Origin: Pristionchus mayeri
Lineage: Eukaryota > Nematoda > Chromadorea > Rhabditida > Neodiplogasteridae
Length of the DNA stretch: 64,000 nucleotides
Direction of reading: 5' to 3'
NCBI GenBank assembly: GCA_036245805.1
Contig: BTRK01000006.1
Coordinates: 21,670,365 to 21,734,364, forward strand
Within the stretch, counting starts at the first letter, position 1; every line of letters starts with the position of its first letter. The notes beneath the pieces were generated by a model, which was not told where the DNA came from, made no database searches, and saw nothing but the letters and a program-made list of their open reading frames with translations. This document shows positions 21,004 to 32,074 of this stretch, one piece after another. A program made the position numbers and the translations under genes.

Positions 21004-22194
21004 TTAGAGGGCGATGTCAGTTACAGTAGACACAGCGAGCATATTCAGTAGACCGATAGTGAGGGAGTGGGCAACAGAGGCAGCAGCTGGGTACGAGATG
21101 GCGAGGGAGACTGCCGCGACGTCGCGGATGATGCGAAGGAAGCGGATGCGGATTTCAGATGCGGATAGATCGAGTAGGTGAGGAGAGTAGAGGACACCGT
21201 CATCATAGACCTGAATGGGATTTGGATGAAGAAGAGATGAAATAGTGCCATTTGATGAAAGCCACTCTAGTCACTCATCATTCATCGTTCTCTCTCACTG
21301 TTGGAATGAAGATGAATATTAACCTGGAGGACATCTAGTCCATAAGAGAAGGGAGTGATTCCCAGCATATTCAGTAGAGCAGCCTCAGATGCACCCACTT
21401 TGTCTCCCGAAGAGATGAGGTGAACCTGAGAGAAGAAATTATTAGCAATCTTTTTTTAAATCTCAACGTATAAATGGAGGACGACAAAGATATTCGATCT
21501 TTGATGTCTAACCTCGTTGATAATCTCGATGGATCCTCTGACGATCTTGGTTGGAATCTGGAGAGCCTGGAAGAACGACGTCTTGTCGGGCGCCATTCCC
21601 GTGTTCTGCGGAGGCAGATGAACATCCGAAGGAGCGATAGAGCCTGCCTTGGCCGGTGCACCCTGAAAAATGATGGTCAGTGATGAGATATGTATCATAT
21701 TAAATACTAGTGTAATTAGTAGTATAATCATGGTTGGTAGACACTAACTCTTTTGTTCTTGATGAGCTTGTCTCGAATCTCAGGTAGATCCTCCTTGGTG
21801 AAGACTAATCCGACGTTATCTACGATGCGTGGGAGTATCTTCTCAACGGCGGGATTCTTGTCGACGAGAGAACGGATCGCCTTCCGAATCAGTGTGTTCT
21901 TTCCCAGAAGGATCACTGCTTCATCTCCAATTTACACCATTTATTGTATTTTAATGACGAGTTACAGTCCAGGGTACCAATTGTGAGCTACGTGTTTCAT
22001 CCCATTCTCTTGTTCTTCCCTGGGTCATAACATGCAAATGACAACTGACCCCTCATTTGGTGGCGGATCATCTGCAGTTGCTTCGATCCTACGTTGTCGA
22101 CGTTGACAATGACGCACTTGGGGAAGCGATCGAAGAGATCGGCGACCTTGGCGAAGTAAGCAGCCTTCCAAGCAGACTTGTCTTCTCTAACCAT
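21004..22194 (-). CDS. P0-t copy 3
   Basis: Exons 22,050-22,194; 21,749-21,924; 21,513-21,662; 21,324-21,425; 21,004-21,210. A tandem duplicate of copy 2, shifted by 1,622 bases and present only in the right arm. It differs at a few codons (for example PKCVIVNV for PKCAIVNV in exon 1, and Val-Arg-Asp-Val to Ile-Arg-Asp-Val near the end), yet keeps every splice site and the early stop. It adds a copy that the left arm never had or has lost. Confidence 0.86.
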
Positions 22195-23199
22195 CTTTGT
22201 GGGATAAAGAGAGCCCGATGAGGGTTTAAAGACACTGCAATGATGCAACGGGATTATGGAAATATGAAAGAAGTAATGGATTGATGAGATCGACCAATTA
22301 GCACGAGATGGAATGAGTTACGATGGAGGGACTTGAAAAGTGAAATGAATTGTTGTTTGAGTTATGAGTGGAATAGAGCGAATAAATGAGATGGGGATGG
22401 AGGGGTGAGGGAGGGTGTAGGAAAGCCCTCTAGCCCTGAATCTCTCTCATTATGGGCGAGAGAGAGCATGCAATTTGATGAGAGCCCAGACGAGGAGAGG
22501 GATATGTCCCAAGATTGTGCAATGTTTCAAGAGAATGACGTACCCTCTGGCTTCCAAGACAGCTAGATTGTGCAAGATTCCAGTTTGAAATAGATTTTTC
22601 CTTTACTTCGCAACAAACTAGTGGAGAAATGGGGGGAAATGCTATCGGGAGATTCAATTATCACTCGACATTTGATATATTGACGTACAATCAAACATCA
22701 AATATATGTTGCATAATTATCGAGGGTCTCTTCAAAAAAAGCACAAAGATGTAGGGGCTGACGGCGAACTCACCGGAATTTCCGCAAACTGACTATCATT
22801 CGAAAAGTAAGATCATTCTATATAAGGTTTGAATTTATACGAAATAATTGATGGGCGAAAGTTGAGTTTTGCACTCACTATGCAACCGAGAACAAGTAAA
22901 GAGAGGATAGAGGACAGGTATTCATCAGTTTCTATACGATGAATTGAAGTGAAGGAGATATATTTCCTACTATCATCACTTTTGTTGTTATTTACACTCT
23001 CTCTTATTAAAAGAAAAAGACCACTATCCGCAATCATTATGAATCATAAACCGATTATTAACCCTCCAATTACTCAATCATAAACAATCATTAACCGTCC
23101 ATTTACAGGCTGTGGAATGCGTGAGGTCGGAAGCATCCTAACATTACCAGTAGATATAAATACCCTCGACCAGCTCGAAACAGTTCATTAGCTACACTG

Positions 23200-23860
23200 A
23201 TGTCTCATCCTTCTGCTTTCTCTTATCCCATCAACTGCCCTTCCATGGTGTGGTTCACTCCAATTCCCTTCACTTCGTGGGATTCATTCGACCAGTATTT
23301 CTACTCTCCTCATCATCTGATGCCTTCTCCTCCTCAACTGATGGAAGACATCGATCGTGAATCGGTGAATGAGATTATCAACGCCTTCACCGTCCTTCAA
23401 TTCGAGCATCCCCGTGTTCGATTCACTCCGGATGAAGAATGCACTATCAAAGTAAGTTCCATTATAATATAATTTCATCGATAACCTTGCATCAATCCAT
23501 GTATTCAACATTACTTATCACAGGGAATGGAAGCGAAAGCGATTCGGGAGGAGCACTCGGACATTTTCTACGGAGATCGACATGAAATTGATCGTCAGCT
23601 TCGTTCCTCGATGCCTCCTCCCTCTCTCTCCTCTTCTTCCTCCTCTTCCTCTTCCAATTCTATCAATCCCGTCGCCAAATGGATTGCCACCAACGATATC
23701 GGTATGTTTTACATCTGCACATCTTTTATATTTAAAATAATATGTATTCAAATGAATGATTTCAGAAAAGAAGGACGAAGAAGAATCTGTATTCGACGCA
23801 GCTATCTTCGAATTCCCCATCTTCAAAGGATGGATTGCTTGGAGAAGACCAACGATTTAA
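23200..23860 (+). CDS. Gene A, right copy
   Basis: Exons 23,200-23,451; 23,524-23,701; 23,766-23,860, total 174 residues, the mirror of 10,127-10,787. A TATA-like GATATAAATACC lies about 40 bases before the ATG. The sequence of both copies appears the same, including the serine run. Not recognised. Confidence 0.75.
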
Positions 23861-24171
23861 TATATTTATATTGTATGATATAACAAATTCATTTGTTCGA
23901 ATAACGTCATTGGCCTTTATCTAGTCTTCTCTTCATCGAGAGAGCTCAATAAATACATTCATAAATACAATCGCTTTCAATTTAACAAAAAAATGGGGAC
24001 TTGAGATGGGAGGAACTTGGATACGAAAAATAGGGGCGATCAACGTGGATTTAAAAAAATAAAATGGAAGAGTGAGAATTGGGAAATCCTTCTAGATGGA
24101 GATAGAGAGGGGATTGGGAGGATGGAAAAGCAGATAGACGAACAATCTCTTGAAGTCGGAGTCGCTTGTAG

Positions 24172-25305
24172 TGGGCTGCACGGATTTATTCATTAGATGC
24201 TCAAATTGGGTAATTCGATATGTATCTACGCAAAATAACGATTTTTTTGCTGGATTTATTGTATCCATTCACAGTAATTTAAGGGACCGGATCGGTAAGA
24301 ATGGACTACCCCTGGACACAATTCCTTACCGGATCGCTAGAATGAACTATCCCCGGATACGATTCCTTAGGAATGAGATCCAGGCGTGCACACTGTAATC
24401 ATGTATCATATAAGCCCAAGAAATACCTGCTTCGTTTTCTGAAGCGTCAAATTGGGTCGGAAAGTTGAAAAATCGAAAAATCAATTTTCCTAAACGCGAT
24501 AAGATTGGGTAATTCGATATGTTTCTACGACTCAAAATCTCTTCAGCATTGAACTAGGTATCGCCAATTACGGAAAGGAATCGTTGAAATCGATTCCAAC
24601 TTGACTGTAAAATATATTTCGTACCCAAAATTTTCGGTTTTTCTGCTCTAATTTTTGAATATAGCAATAGCGAACATTCTAGCTACGCTTATAATGTAGC
24701 CCATTGAATTCTGCTTCGGATACAACCAAAGTGAAATCAAACTGACGTTCTCGCCATTGTCTCCCAAAGCTGAAAATACGTCGGATTCCTACCGAAATAT
24801 AGTTATGGTCACAAAATTAAGATACAGATAAATGAATGTTATGGAAAAAGATGCTACACGAACGTGTAGGTATAATTGTAAGTATAAGGTTCGAGTTTGC
24901 CTAGCTTGGTTGTGCTACACCGATCTCTATCCCCTTCGGCATTTCGTTCCCAGCTGGAACCAATGGAGAAACAATCCATCGATAAAGCCACTTCCTCTCT
25001 TAGTCTAGTTCGCCCCATGCACATCAGTATAAATCCATATTATTATGCTTTCAATGCTCTCACATGCAGAGTGAGAGAGCATTCAGAAATCCGAGATGCG
25101 GTCGAGAGTTAAGATAGAATACATGTGGGTAAAACATTGATCACCTATCCTAACCAATCAGAGCAGAATATTGCTTAGACACTTTACATATATCAGAGAA
25201 CCAACTCAATATTACTGTGTTAATAGCTGAATTTCTAATTTTTCGAACTCTTTAAATGCATGTAATAATCATCCATTTATCATTTCAGTCTCCGATCAAT
25301 GCTCA
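24172..25305. other. AT-rich intergenic stretch, no gene
   Basis: Just outside the palindrome. It contains an internally repeated segment (24,285-24,375: two versions of GACCGGATCGGTAAGAATGGACTA-like sequence with CCTTACCGGATCG) and two copies of GGGTAATTCGATATGT (24,209 and 24,508). This suggests a decayed mobile element. No coding exon seen. Confidence 0.45.
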
Positions 25306-26488
25306 TTAGAGGGCGATGTCAGTTACAGTAGACACGGCGAGAATATTCAGTAGACCGATAGCGAGGGAGTGGGCAACAGAGGCTGCAGTTGGGTACGAGA
25401 TGGCGAGGGAGACTGCCGCGACGTCGCGGACAACGCGAAGGAAGCGGATGCGGATATCAGATGCGGATAGATCGAGTAGATGAGGAGAGTAGAGGGCACC
25501 GTCGTCATAGACCTGAAAGGGACTTGGATGAAGAAGAGATGAAATAGTGCCATTTGATGAAGGCTTCATCATTAATTTCCTTTCTCACTATGTAATATAG
25601 ATGAATATTGACCTGGAGGACATCTAGTCCATAGGAGAAGGGAGTGATTCCCATCATATTCAGCAGAGCAGCCTCAGATGATCCCACTTTGTCTCCCGAA
25701 GAGATGAGGTGAACCTGAGAAAAGTAATTATTAGCTATCATTAAATTATTTTAATCTCAACGTATAAATGGAGGACGACTATGATATTCGACATTTGATC
25801 TCTAACCTCATTGATAATCTCGATGGATCCTCTGACGATCTTGGTTGGAATCTGGAGAGCCTGGAAGAACGACGTCTTCTCGGGTGCCATTCCAGTGTTC
25901 TGCGGAGGCAGATGAACATCAGAAGGAGCGATAGAGCCAGCCTTGGCCGGTGCACCCTGAAAAATGATGGTCAGTGATGAGATATGCATCATATTAAATA
26001 CTAGTGTAATTAGTATTATAATCATGGTTGGTAGGAACTAACTCTTTTGTTCTTGGTGAGCTTGTCTCAAATCTCAGGTAGATCCTCCTTGGTGAAGACT
26101 AATCCGACGTTATCTACGATGTGTGGGAGTATCTTCTCAACGGCGGGATTCTTGTCGACGAGAGAACGGATCGCCTTCCGAATCAGTGTGTTCTTTCCCA
26201 GAAGGATCACTGCTTCATCTCCAATTTACACCATTTATTGTATTTTAATGACGAGTTGCAGTCCAGGGTACCAATTGTGAGCTACGTGTTCCATCCCATT
26301 CTCTTGTTCTTCCCTGAGTCATAACATGCAAATGACAACTGACCCCTCATTTGGTGGCGGATCATCTGAAGTTGCTTCAATCCCACGTTGTCGACATTGA
26401 CGATGGCGCACTTGGGGAAGTGATCGAAGAGATCGGCGACCTTGGCGAAGTAAGCAGCCTTCCAAGCAGACTTGTCTTCTCTAACCAT
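25306..26488 (-). pseudogene. P0-t copy 4, nonsense-mutated
   Basis: All five exons are recognisable (26,344-26,488; 26,043-26,218; 25,807-25,956; 25,613-25,714; 25,306-25,512) and the lengths equal those of the other copies. In exon 2 the arginine codon CGA of the PEIRDK segment is TGA (about 26,067-26,072), ending the protein after some 95 residues. Copy 4 is also the most diverged, with many third-base and several residue changes. Its stop at the truncated C-terminus is shared with the other copies, so loss of the stalk tail predates all four. Confidence 0.85.
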
Positions 26489-27569
26489 CTTTGTGGGATA
26501 AAGAGAGCCCGAGGAGGGTTTAAAGACACTGCAATGAAGGAATGGGGGATTATGTAGATATTGTAAAAGTAAGGGATTGATGAGATCGACCAATTAGCAC
26601 GAGATGGAATGAGTTACGATGGAGGGACTTGAAAAATGAAATGAATTGTTGTTTGAGTTATGCATAGAATAGAGTGAATAAATGAGATGGGAATGGAGGA
26701 GGGGATAGGAGTATAGTCGAAGGACCAAGATGAGAGCGACCTCTCCATAGGGAGACTCCTTGAATGAATGAACAATGGCATTCGGGATTCTCCCCTGTTC
26801 TAGTGGGCGGGGCTAACTATGCCCTCTGGTCCTCAATCTCTCTGAGTGTGGGCGAGATAGCATGCAACTTGAAGAGAACCCAGACGAGGAGAGGGATATA
26901 TCCCAAGATTGTGCAATGTTTCAAGACATATTGTCCCCTCCGGCAATATTGTCCCCTCCGGCTTTCCCTAACGGATGAATACGGTAGTTCAAGACAGCTA
27001 GATTGTGCAACATTTTAATTGATGGAGCTCTCTTTTTGTACAATATTATTGAGCAATAAACGTGTGGAAGAATAGAAAAATTTAAATCTGAAGGATTCAT
27101 TAATCTCTCGATAAGGAGGCCATTCCCTTGTCCAGGGGAAAGTCACCAAGAGTCAAACCGCATATTGAAACATGACAGTGATAATCAGGGCATGTAGGCC
27201 ACGAATCAGAGTACACTCCATCCACAAATTATCCATAGATCGATATCACGAGTTCGTTCCCTCTTCCTTCCGTTCTCTCTTCCATTTGTGGTCTATTCAT
27301 AGATGACCCGTTCCCATTCATTGCTTCTCGGAAAATGTGACGAGGGAAGTCAAAAATCACTATTGATTCGACCGAATTTACAGTACCAAAGTTCCCCCCC
27401 CCCCCTAATGAAAGGGGCGCGGAAAATCGGGCAGGATCACCCCGACGTCATGTCACCCGACTTTGATATGGATTTTACTCCCTTCAAAATGTATATTTTT
27501 CCGCTATTTTTGACTGTAAGCTTATCTCGTTAGGTATCATCTACCAAAATACTACTCAAACTTTATTTA
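26489..27569. other. Upstream flank of P0-t copy 4 and decayed repeat sequence
   Basis: 26,700-26,820 matches the array spacer, and 26,820-27,010 matches the P0-t upstream block at 22,430-22,570 (AAGATTGTGCAATGTTTCAAG). CTCCGGCAATATTGTCCC is locally duplicated near 26,930-26,965. A run of 12 C lies at 27,394-27,405. No gene supported. Confidence 0.5.
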
Positions 27570-28291
27570 TCATTGTTTTGCCTCTGTTCTCATCGTGTGA
27601 TTGGTTGAATTGGAGGGAATGGTCGCATCATCGATGCCCATCTGCTCCGATTTCGTCTCGAATGCTCTGACGAATGAAGTGGCTTCCCTGCAGTGAGGAC
27701 ACGCCAGTCGACCTTTCTCCTGCAATCAAACACATTTATTCATTTACTTACAATCCATAATGCACTTCTATTGCAACGAGAGGCTTGTATATGGTATATA
27801 TCCGTGACCAAAAACGGTATAATTGAGAGAAAGAATCGTTATGATTGATGACAAGAAACTATGAAAGCTGCTAAAAATGGATTTTAGTATTTAGAGGTTA
27901 CATAACCGAATAGACTCGCTCACCTCCAATGCCAGTACACATGCCATGCACATAAAATGTCCGCAGTTAGTGAGCACAGCACGATCCCTTGGATTGGGAG
28001 AAAAACAACGGAGACACTCGCGAGAGTAGACATCGTTGATACTGGAAATGGGGAATAGGCTATTATTGATTGATTTCACTAAAATCCTTTTTCTATGAAG
28101 TATTCCTTTTACAGAAGGAGGTCAACTTTATTCCATCAGCGGAATCAGTCCTCACCTCATTTGCTCCTTTTCTCGCAACTTCTCGATTTTCGCCTTCTTT
28201 TCCATGTCGCTTCCTTGTATCGCTTTATGGAAATTGATTGCGGCGTTAGTGACGACTTCTCGGAGTGCTTCACGATCGTCGATACCATATC
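27570..28291 (-). CDS. RING-finger protein (probable E3 ubiquitin ligase), N-terminus unresolved
   Basis: Three exons in phase: 28,156-28,291 (charged helix, DMEKKAKIEKLREKEQM), 27,924-28,041 and 27,570-27,719. The last two build a complete C3HC4 RING: CLRC, then CGHFMCMAC, then CPHC, with the final pair across an intron. RING domains recruit E2 enzymes and pass ubiquitin to substrates. The tail (SEQMGIDDATIPSNSTNHTM) is polar. The first exon starts mid-codon, so one or more upstream exons are missing from my model; the region 28,420-28,700 may hold them. Substrate unknown. Confidence 0.75.
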
Positions 28292-28419
28292 CTGATCAAC
28301 ATCTTCCATTGAGAGCGAATCGATAGTTACTAGTGCTTGAGGGTCTGCAAGACCTACCGGAGCCTCCAAGAGATTACTTCTTAGCTCTGATCTCTTGCAT
28401 GGAAAAATGGCATCGGACT

Positions 28420-28695
28420 TCACATGGTACGACGGGGGGGTAGAATACTATGATTAGGATGATCTCTAATCCACCGCCCCCAAAAATATATCGAAATGAA
28501 CAGACCGAGTACGATGATCGAGTTATAGTTGTCTTCCTCTCGTGGGTTTTCGGGGATGGAATGATGATATGAGTGGATGGAAACCAACTGAATCCTCTCC
28601 CTCTGCGTCTGAAGTTCTCCTTCGACGACGACGGGATCGAAGATGAGGGTGGGCATCACTCTGATGGAGGGGAATGAATGCGGAAATGGAGTCAA
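28420..28695 (-). CDS. Open frame with one membrane span, possible 5' exon of the RING gene
   Basis: A 91-residue open frame containing MPTLIFDPVVVEGELQTQRE and a hydrophobic span SIIVLGLFISIYFWGRW. It lies directly upstream of the RING exons on the same strand, so it may be the N-terminal exon of a membrane-anchored RING ligase. I could not find a donor/acceptor pair that joins it in phase, so this is tentative. Confidence 0.35.
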   Translation of the reverse strand: MTPFPHSFPSIRVMPTLIFDPVVVEGELQTQRERIQLVSIHSYHHSIPENPREEDNYNSIIVLGLFISIYFWGRWIRDHPNHSILPPRRTM

Positions 28696-28699
28696 AGAG

Positions 28700-31600
28700 A
28701 GGGAGACTGGATGGGCACTTCCGATGGAAGTCTATCAGTGGATGTGGTCTAGGGTCGAGTATTGCCAGGGGGTAGAGAGGTAAGAGATTAATTTCAACAA
28801 ACAATCAGAATCTACAAGATTAAAGCCTTTCACCAAATGGGATAACATGAGTCACACTGTTGATGCTGAGTGGAAGAAGTTGCGGCAGACAAGTAACTGA
28901 TGCGATTCTTTCAAATTCTAACGCGGGAATATCGTGGATCCTCTGTTGTTCGATTTGTACATACTTCCATTCCATGTTGCTATTTGTTTAACCGCGTGTT
29001 TCATTATTGCACATCCGCAGATCACTTATATTTCTCAGAGTAGCCACTAGGTTCCTTCCCTTTCTCTCGAAATGTTGCTCAGTCCTCTTTCTCGATTCCC
29101 TCAATTTCCCATGCAACTCTACTCACATCCCGTGACGCATCTCTCCAGCCCGATGGATTAGAGAACATAGAAAATAGAGATAGTTCTACCTCTTTGTTTT
29201 CTCAATCGTGCGATGAAAAGGAGATGAAGACTAACGATGCAACGGGCGGAGTAAAGCACTAAAAATTTGTCTCTCATCGGTAAGAAAAGGCGAGAAATTA
29301 TGAGGAAGGGAGAGCTCCTTCCGCGTATTTATTCTAGCAAAACCATTCGAGTTTCAATATTTTTATCTTTCATTATTAATAATTACAATCAGTGTGTTAT
29401 TGTTGTCCACCATCACTGTTCACTCAGCACATGTTTCTGATCTGGTCATGGTGGCTCCTCCTCGTTGAAATCGGCCCCGCAGAGTCAAAACTCCGCGTCC
29501 TCTACAATATCTTAAGCTTTCGCATGATAAATTGTATGCAACCCTCGTTGGCCGTTTGATTGATCTGATTGACCACATCCGATTGAGTCTGGGAGCAGGA
29601 AAATATAGAGTTCTGTTCGAATAGCCGTGTGTCTATCATAACTCCCATCTTTTTAATAATATTTGCTAAGAATGCAAAATTTTTAGTAGCAATGGTAGAG
29701 GAAATTTCACCCCTAATAGTACACTCAATGCTGTTCGATCAAGAATAATGTGCCTTCTTTGACTGAGGATTCCACAGGCATAAACAACATTCGAGATGAA
29801 GCGATAAAAAATTACCTTTTCTTTAAAAAAATATTCTTGAATTGGACTTTTCTGAATGTAGGTGAACGCTCCCTTCGATATGTTTGCATATGCACCAATC
29901 GCGATGAGTTGATTTATACAACTGAAGGAAAATCATCCCGAATGAGTTTTAAACAAAAAATACAAGAAAGCGAAAAAAGAGAGGGGTCGGAGGGGGGTGA
30001 GAAATTCCGAGCGGTTAGGAGGGGAAAAGACGGGCTGTGAAAGAGTGTCTCTACTCTCCCCTCATTACGACTTCCTCTCTCATTCTGAATCTCACGAGAA
30101 TCTAAGATAAATTCTCACACGGAGAAAATGAGTGGAGAGATTATGTGTCCGTGAATGATTTTATGCTCGGAATGATCAGTCTCATCAACGTTTGTGCCAA
30201 TCTGTTTCCTTTTCCATTCCAACCAAATCATCGGCGCCTATCACATCCTGACCACTTCTTTCCAGTATTCAGCCAACAGTATTCTGCTTTGAGTCAACTA
30301 TCAATAGGAATCTTAGTTTCAGAGGTTTCCAGGCATAGTACGGGTTTTAAGGAGTTAGGGAGGAGGAGGTTGAGAAGGGGCGTCAGCGATGGTGTAATGA
30401 ACAGGAAATTATGGTTATCTTTTTTTCAGTTTGGCCATATTGCAACTTAGGGAGGAAAGGCAAGGGGGAGGAGAGGTCAACACAGGCGATGTTGAAGCGG
30501 GAGGGACGTGAACCCCTGGCTATGACTTCACTTTTCAATAATCTAGTTCATCCACTGTAGTATCTCCTTTCCTGATTCGAAACCTCTCTGCTTTTTATCC
30601 TTGGATCCATTTGTAAATCAACAATTTGGAAAATTCCCTTGACCTTTTTAGTGTACGATTTATGAAATCTATGGCCGATTTGAATGTTCCCTCGCATTCT
30701 CCCTGTGTCCGTTGGCAGGGGAAAGCGAGAGAGAAGGAAGAAGGGGGAGGGTGTGGGAAGGGAAGGAAAGAGGGAGAGAGCCGTTGCCTGAGTATCTGCG
30801 CATTCCACACTCAAACTCGCACCCCAAAAAGCGCTGGTTCATAGTTCACATCACGTTCTTCATAGTTTATCTTCGTTCAAACGTCACAGGGAGGTTTTTT
30901 ACATAAATATATTTTGTCTTTCCCCATTGACTGATGCTCATGATCGATAAAAGGAATAGAAATTGCGTGAATGAGTAGTAGCGACGAAAAATATCCCTAA
31001 CTGATGTCTCTTATCAAACTGTTGTATATTTAAAACTTGTTCAATACCTAAATTGTAAGTGTTTGTGATTATTCAACTAGGATTTGTTACAACAGAACAG
31101 GTTTATCACTCTTGGCGAGTCGACCTTGGCTGTTTTCGCCTCTCGATTGAAACTTACGCGGTTCTACCCTATCAAATACTTCCATTTCAGGTACATCGAT
31201 GCATCTCAAACGGAGGTATATATACTCTCTCCATCGTCAATATAACTCAGTCACGATCTTCCGTCTCAATGATGAGCAGCCATAGATGTCGCCCTTCTAC
31301 ACCACTTTCTGGTATATCATCGATCTTCCCTTGCGCAGTAAGACGGTATGCTTTTCTAGTGATCATATCACGGGTTTCATTATCAGAGGCAATGCGGATA
31401 TCATTCGCGGGTATCCACCCCCATCGTTTTCCTAGTTTTATCAGCTGAGAGGGCCTGCAGGATGTTTCCCAGTCTCCTTTCCTCCATGCATAGTAAAATT
31501 ATAGGAAGCCTTCTCCTCAGAATCTCTGACTTGATGCGAACCTGTCATAGTTGTACATATCTACAACGTAAAGTCGATGACAGTGCATTCTTATCCATTC

Positions 31601-32074
31601 GCAGTCTCATTTTCCGTCCGCTCGCTTTCGTAGTCATGGTTGGCATCCTTCTCGGATACTATGACACTCAAGCGAGTGAATGGAATCGTGGCTCCTCCTC
31701 CCCCCCCCCCCCACCCCCACTCTTTCATGTCCTCCATCTTAATTGAACAGATTAAAGTCAGTAACAAATATAAATGATGAAACCTGCCGAATCACTCTCA
31801 CAAGTTAGGCGAGATAATAGAGGAATTCAGTTGTGTGCCGGAGTGAATGGCTGGTATCAAGTGAAGAGCAGTGAGAGAAAGGGAAGGGATCATAGGCTAT
31901 GATTCATATCAGTATAAACAACGTATCCATGGAACCACTGCTCTGGTATCAGACAAATCACTCGACTGTTGTATGCACTCAAAATGGCTCATTTTACTTT
32001 ATTTACTGAGATAAAACAATAATTATGTGGAAGTGCGAGCTAAATCTTCTACTAAATCCTCGCTTCCGACTGCA
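28700..32074. other. Long intergenic stretch, no supported gene
   Basis: Several chance frames exist, but none has flanking splice sites that extend it, and codon content is not convincing. A run of 13 C followed by ACCCCCAC lies at 31,700-31,720. Purine-rich and pyrimidine-rich tracts alternate (30,000-30,060; 30,720-30,780). No RNA gene recognised. Confidence 0.4.

Larger units (their letters stand above)
16218..24173 (-). repeat. Giant palindrome, right arm
   Basis: This arm mirrors 1,818-16,188. It carries gene C, two tandem P0-t copies and gene A in the opposite orientation to the left arm. It lacks the BEL/Pao element. At 23,979-23,990 it preserves the uninterrupted target sequence, so it records the state before that insertion. 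The arms meet at a 29-bp purine-rich spacer (16,189-16,217); the innermost 83 bases on each side are perfect complements by eye. Outside 24,173 the sequence is unrelated to that left of 1,818. Confidence 0.95.

Noticed and set aside
1818..24173. Palindrome as an assembly or missed-adapter artefact
   Set aside because: The arms differ by point changes, a 41-bp indel, a one-arm retrotransposon with target duplication and a one-arm tandem duplication; a technical fold would give identical arms. Only long reads can settle it fully.
24150..24398. Open frame over the right outer palindrome boundary
   Set aside because: It runs across the breakpoint without coding character.
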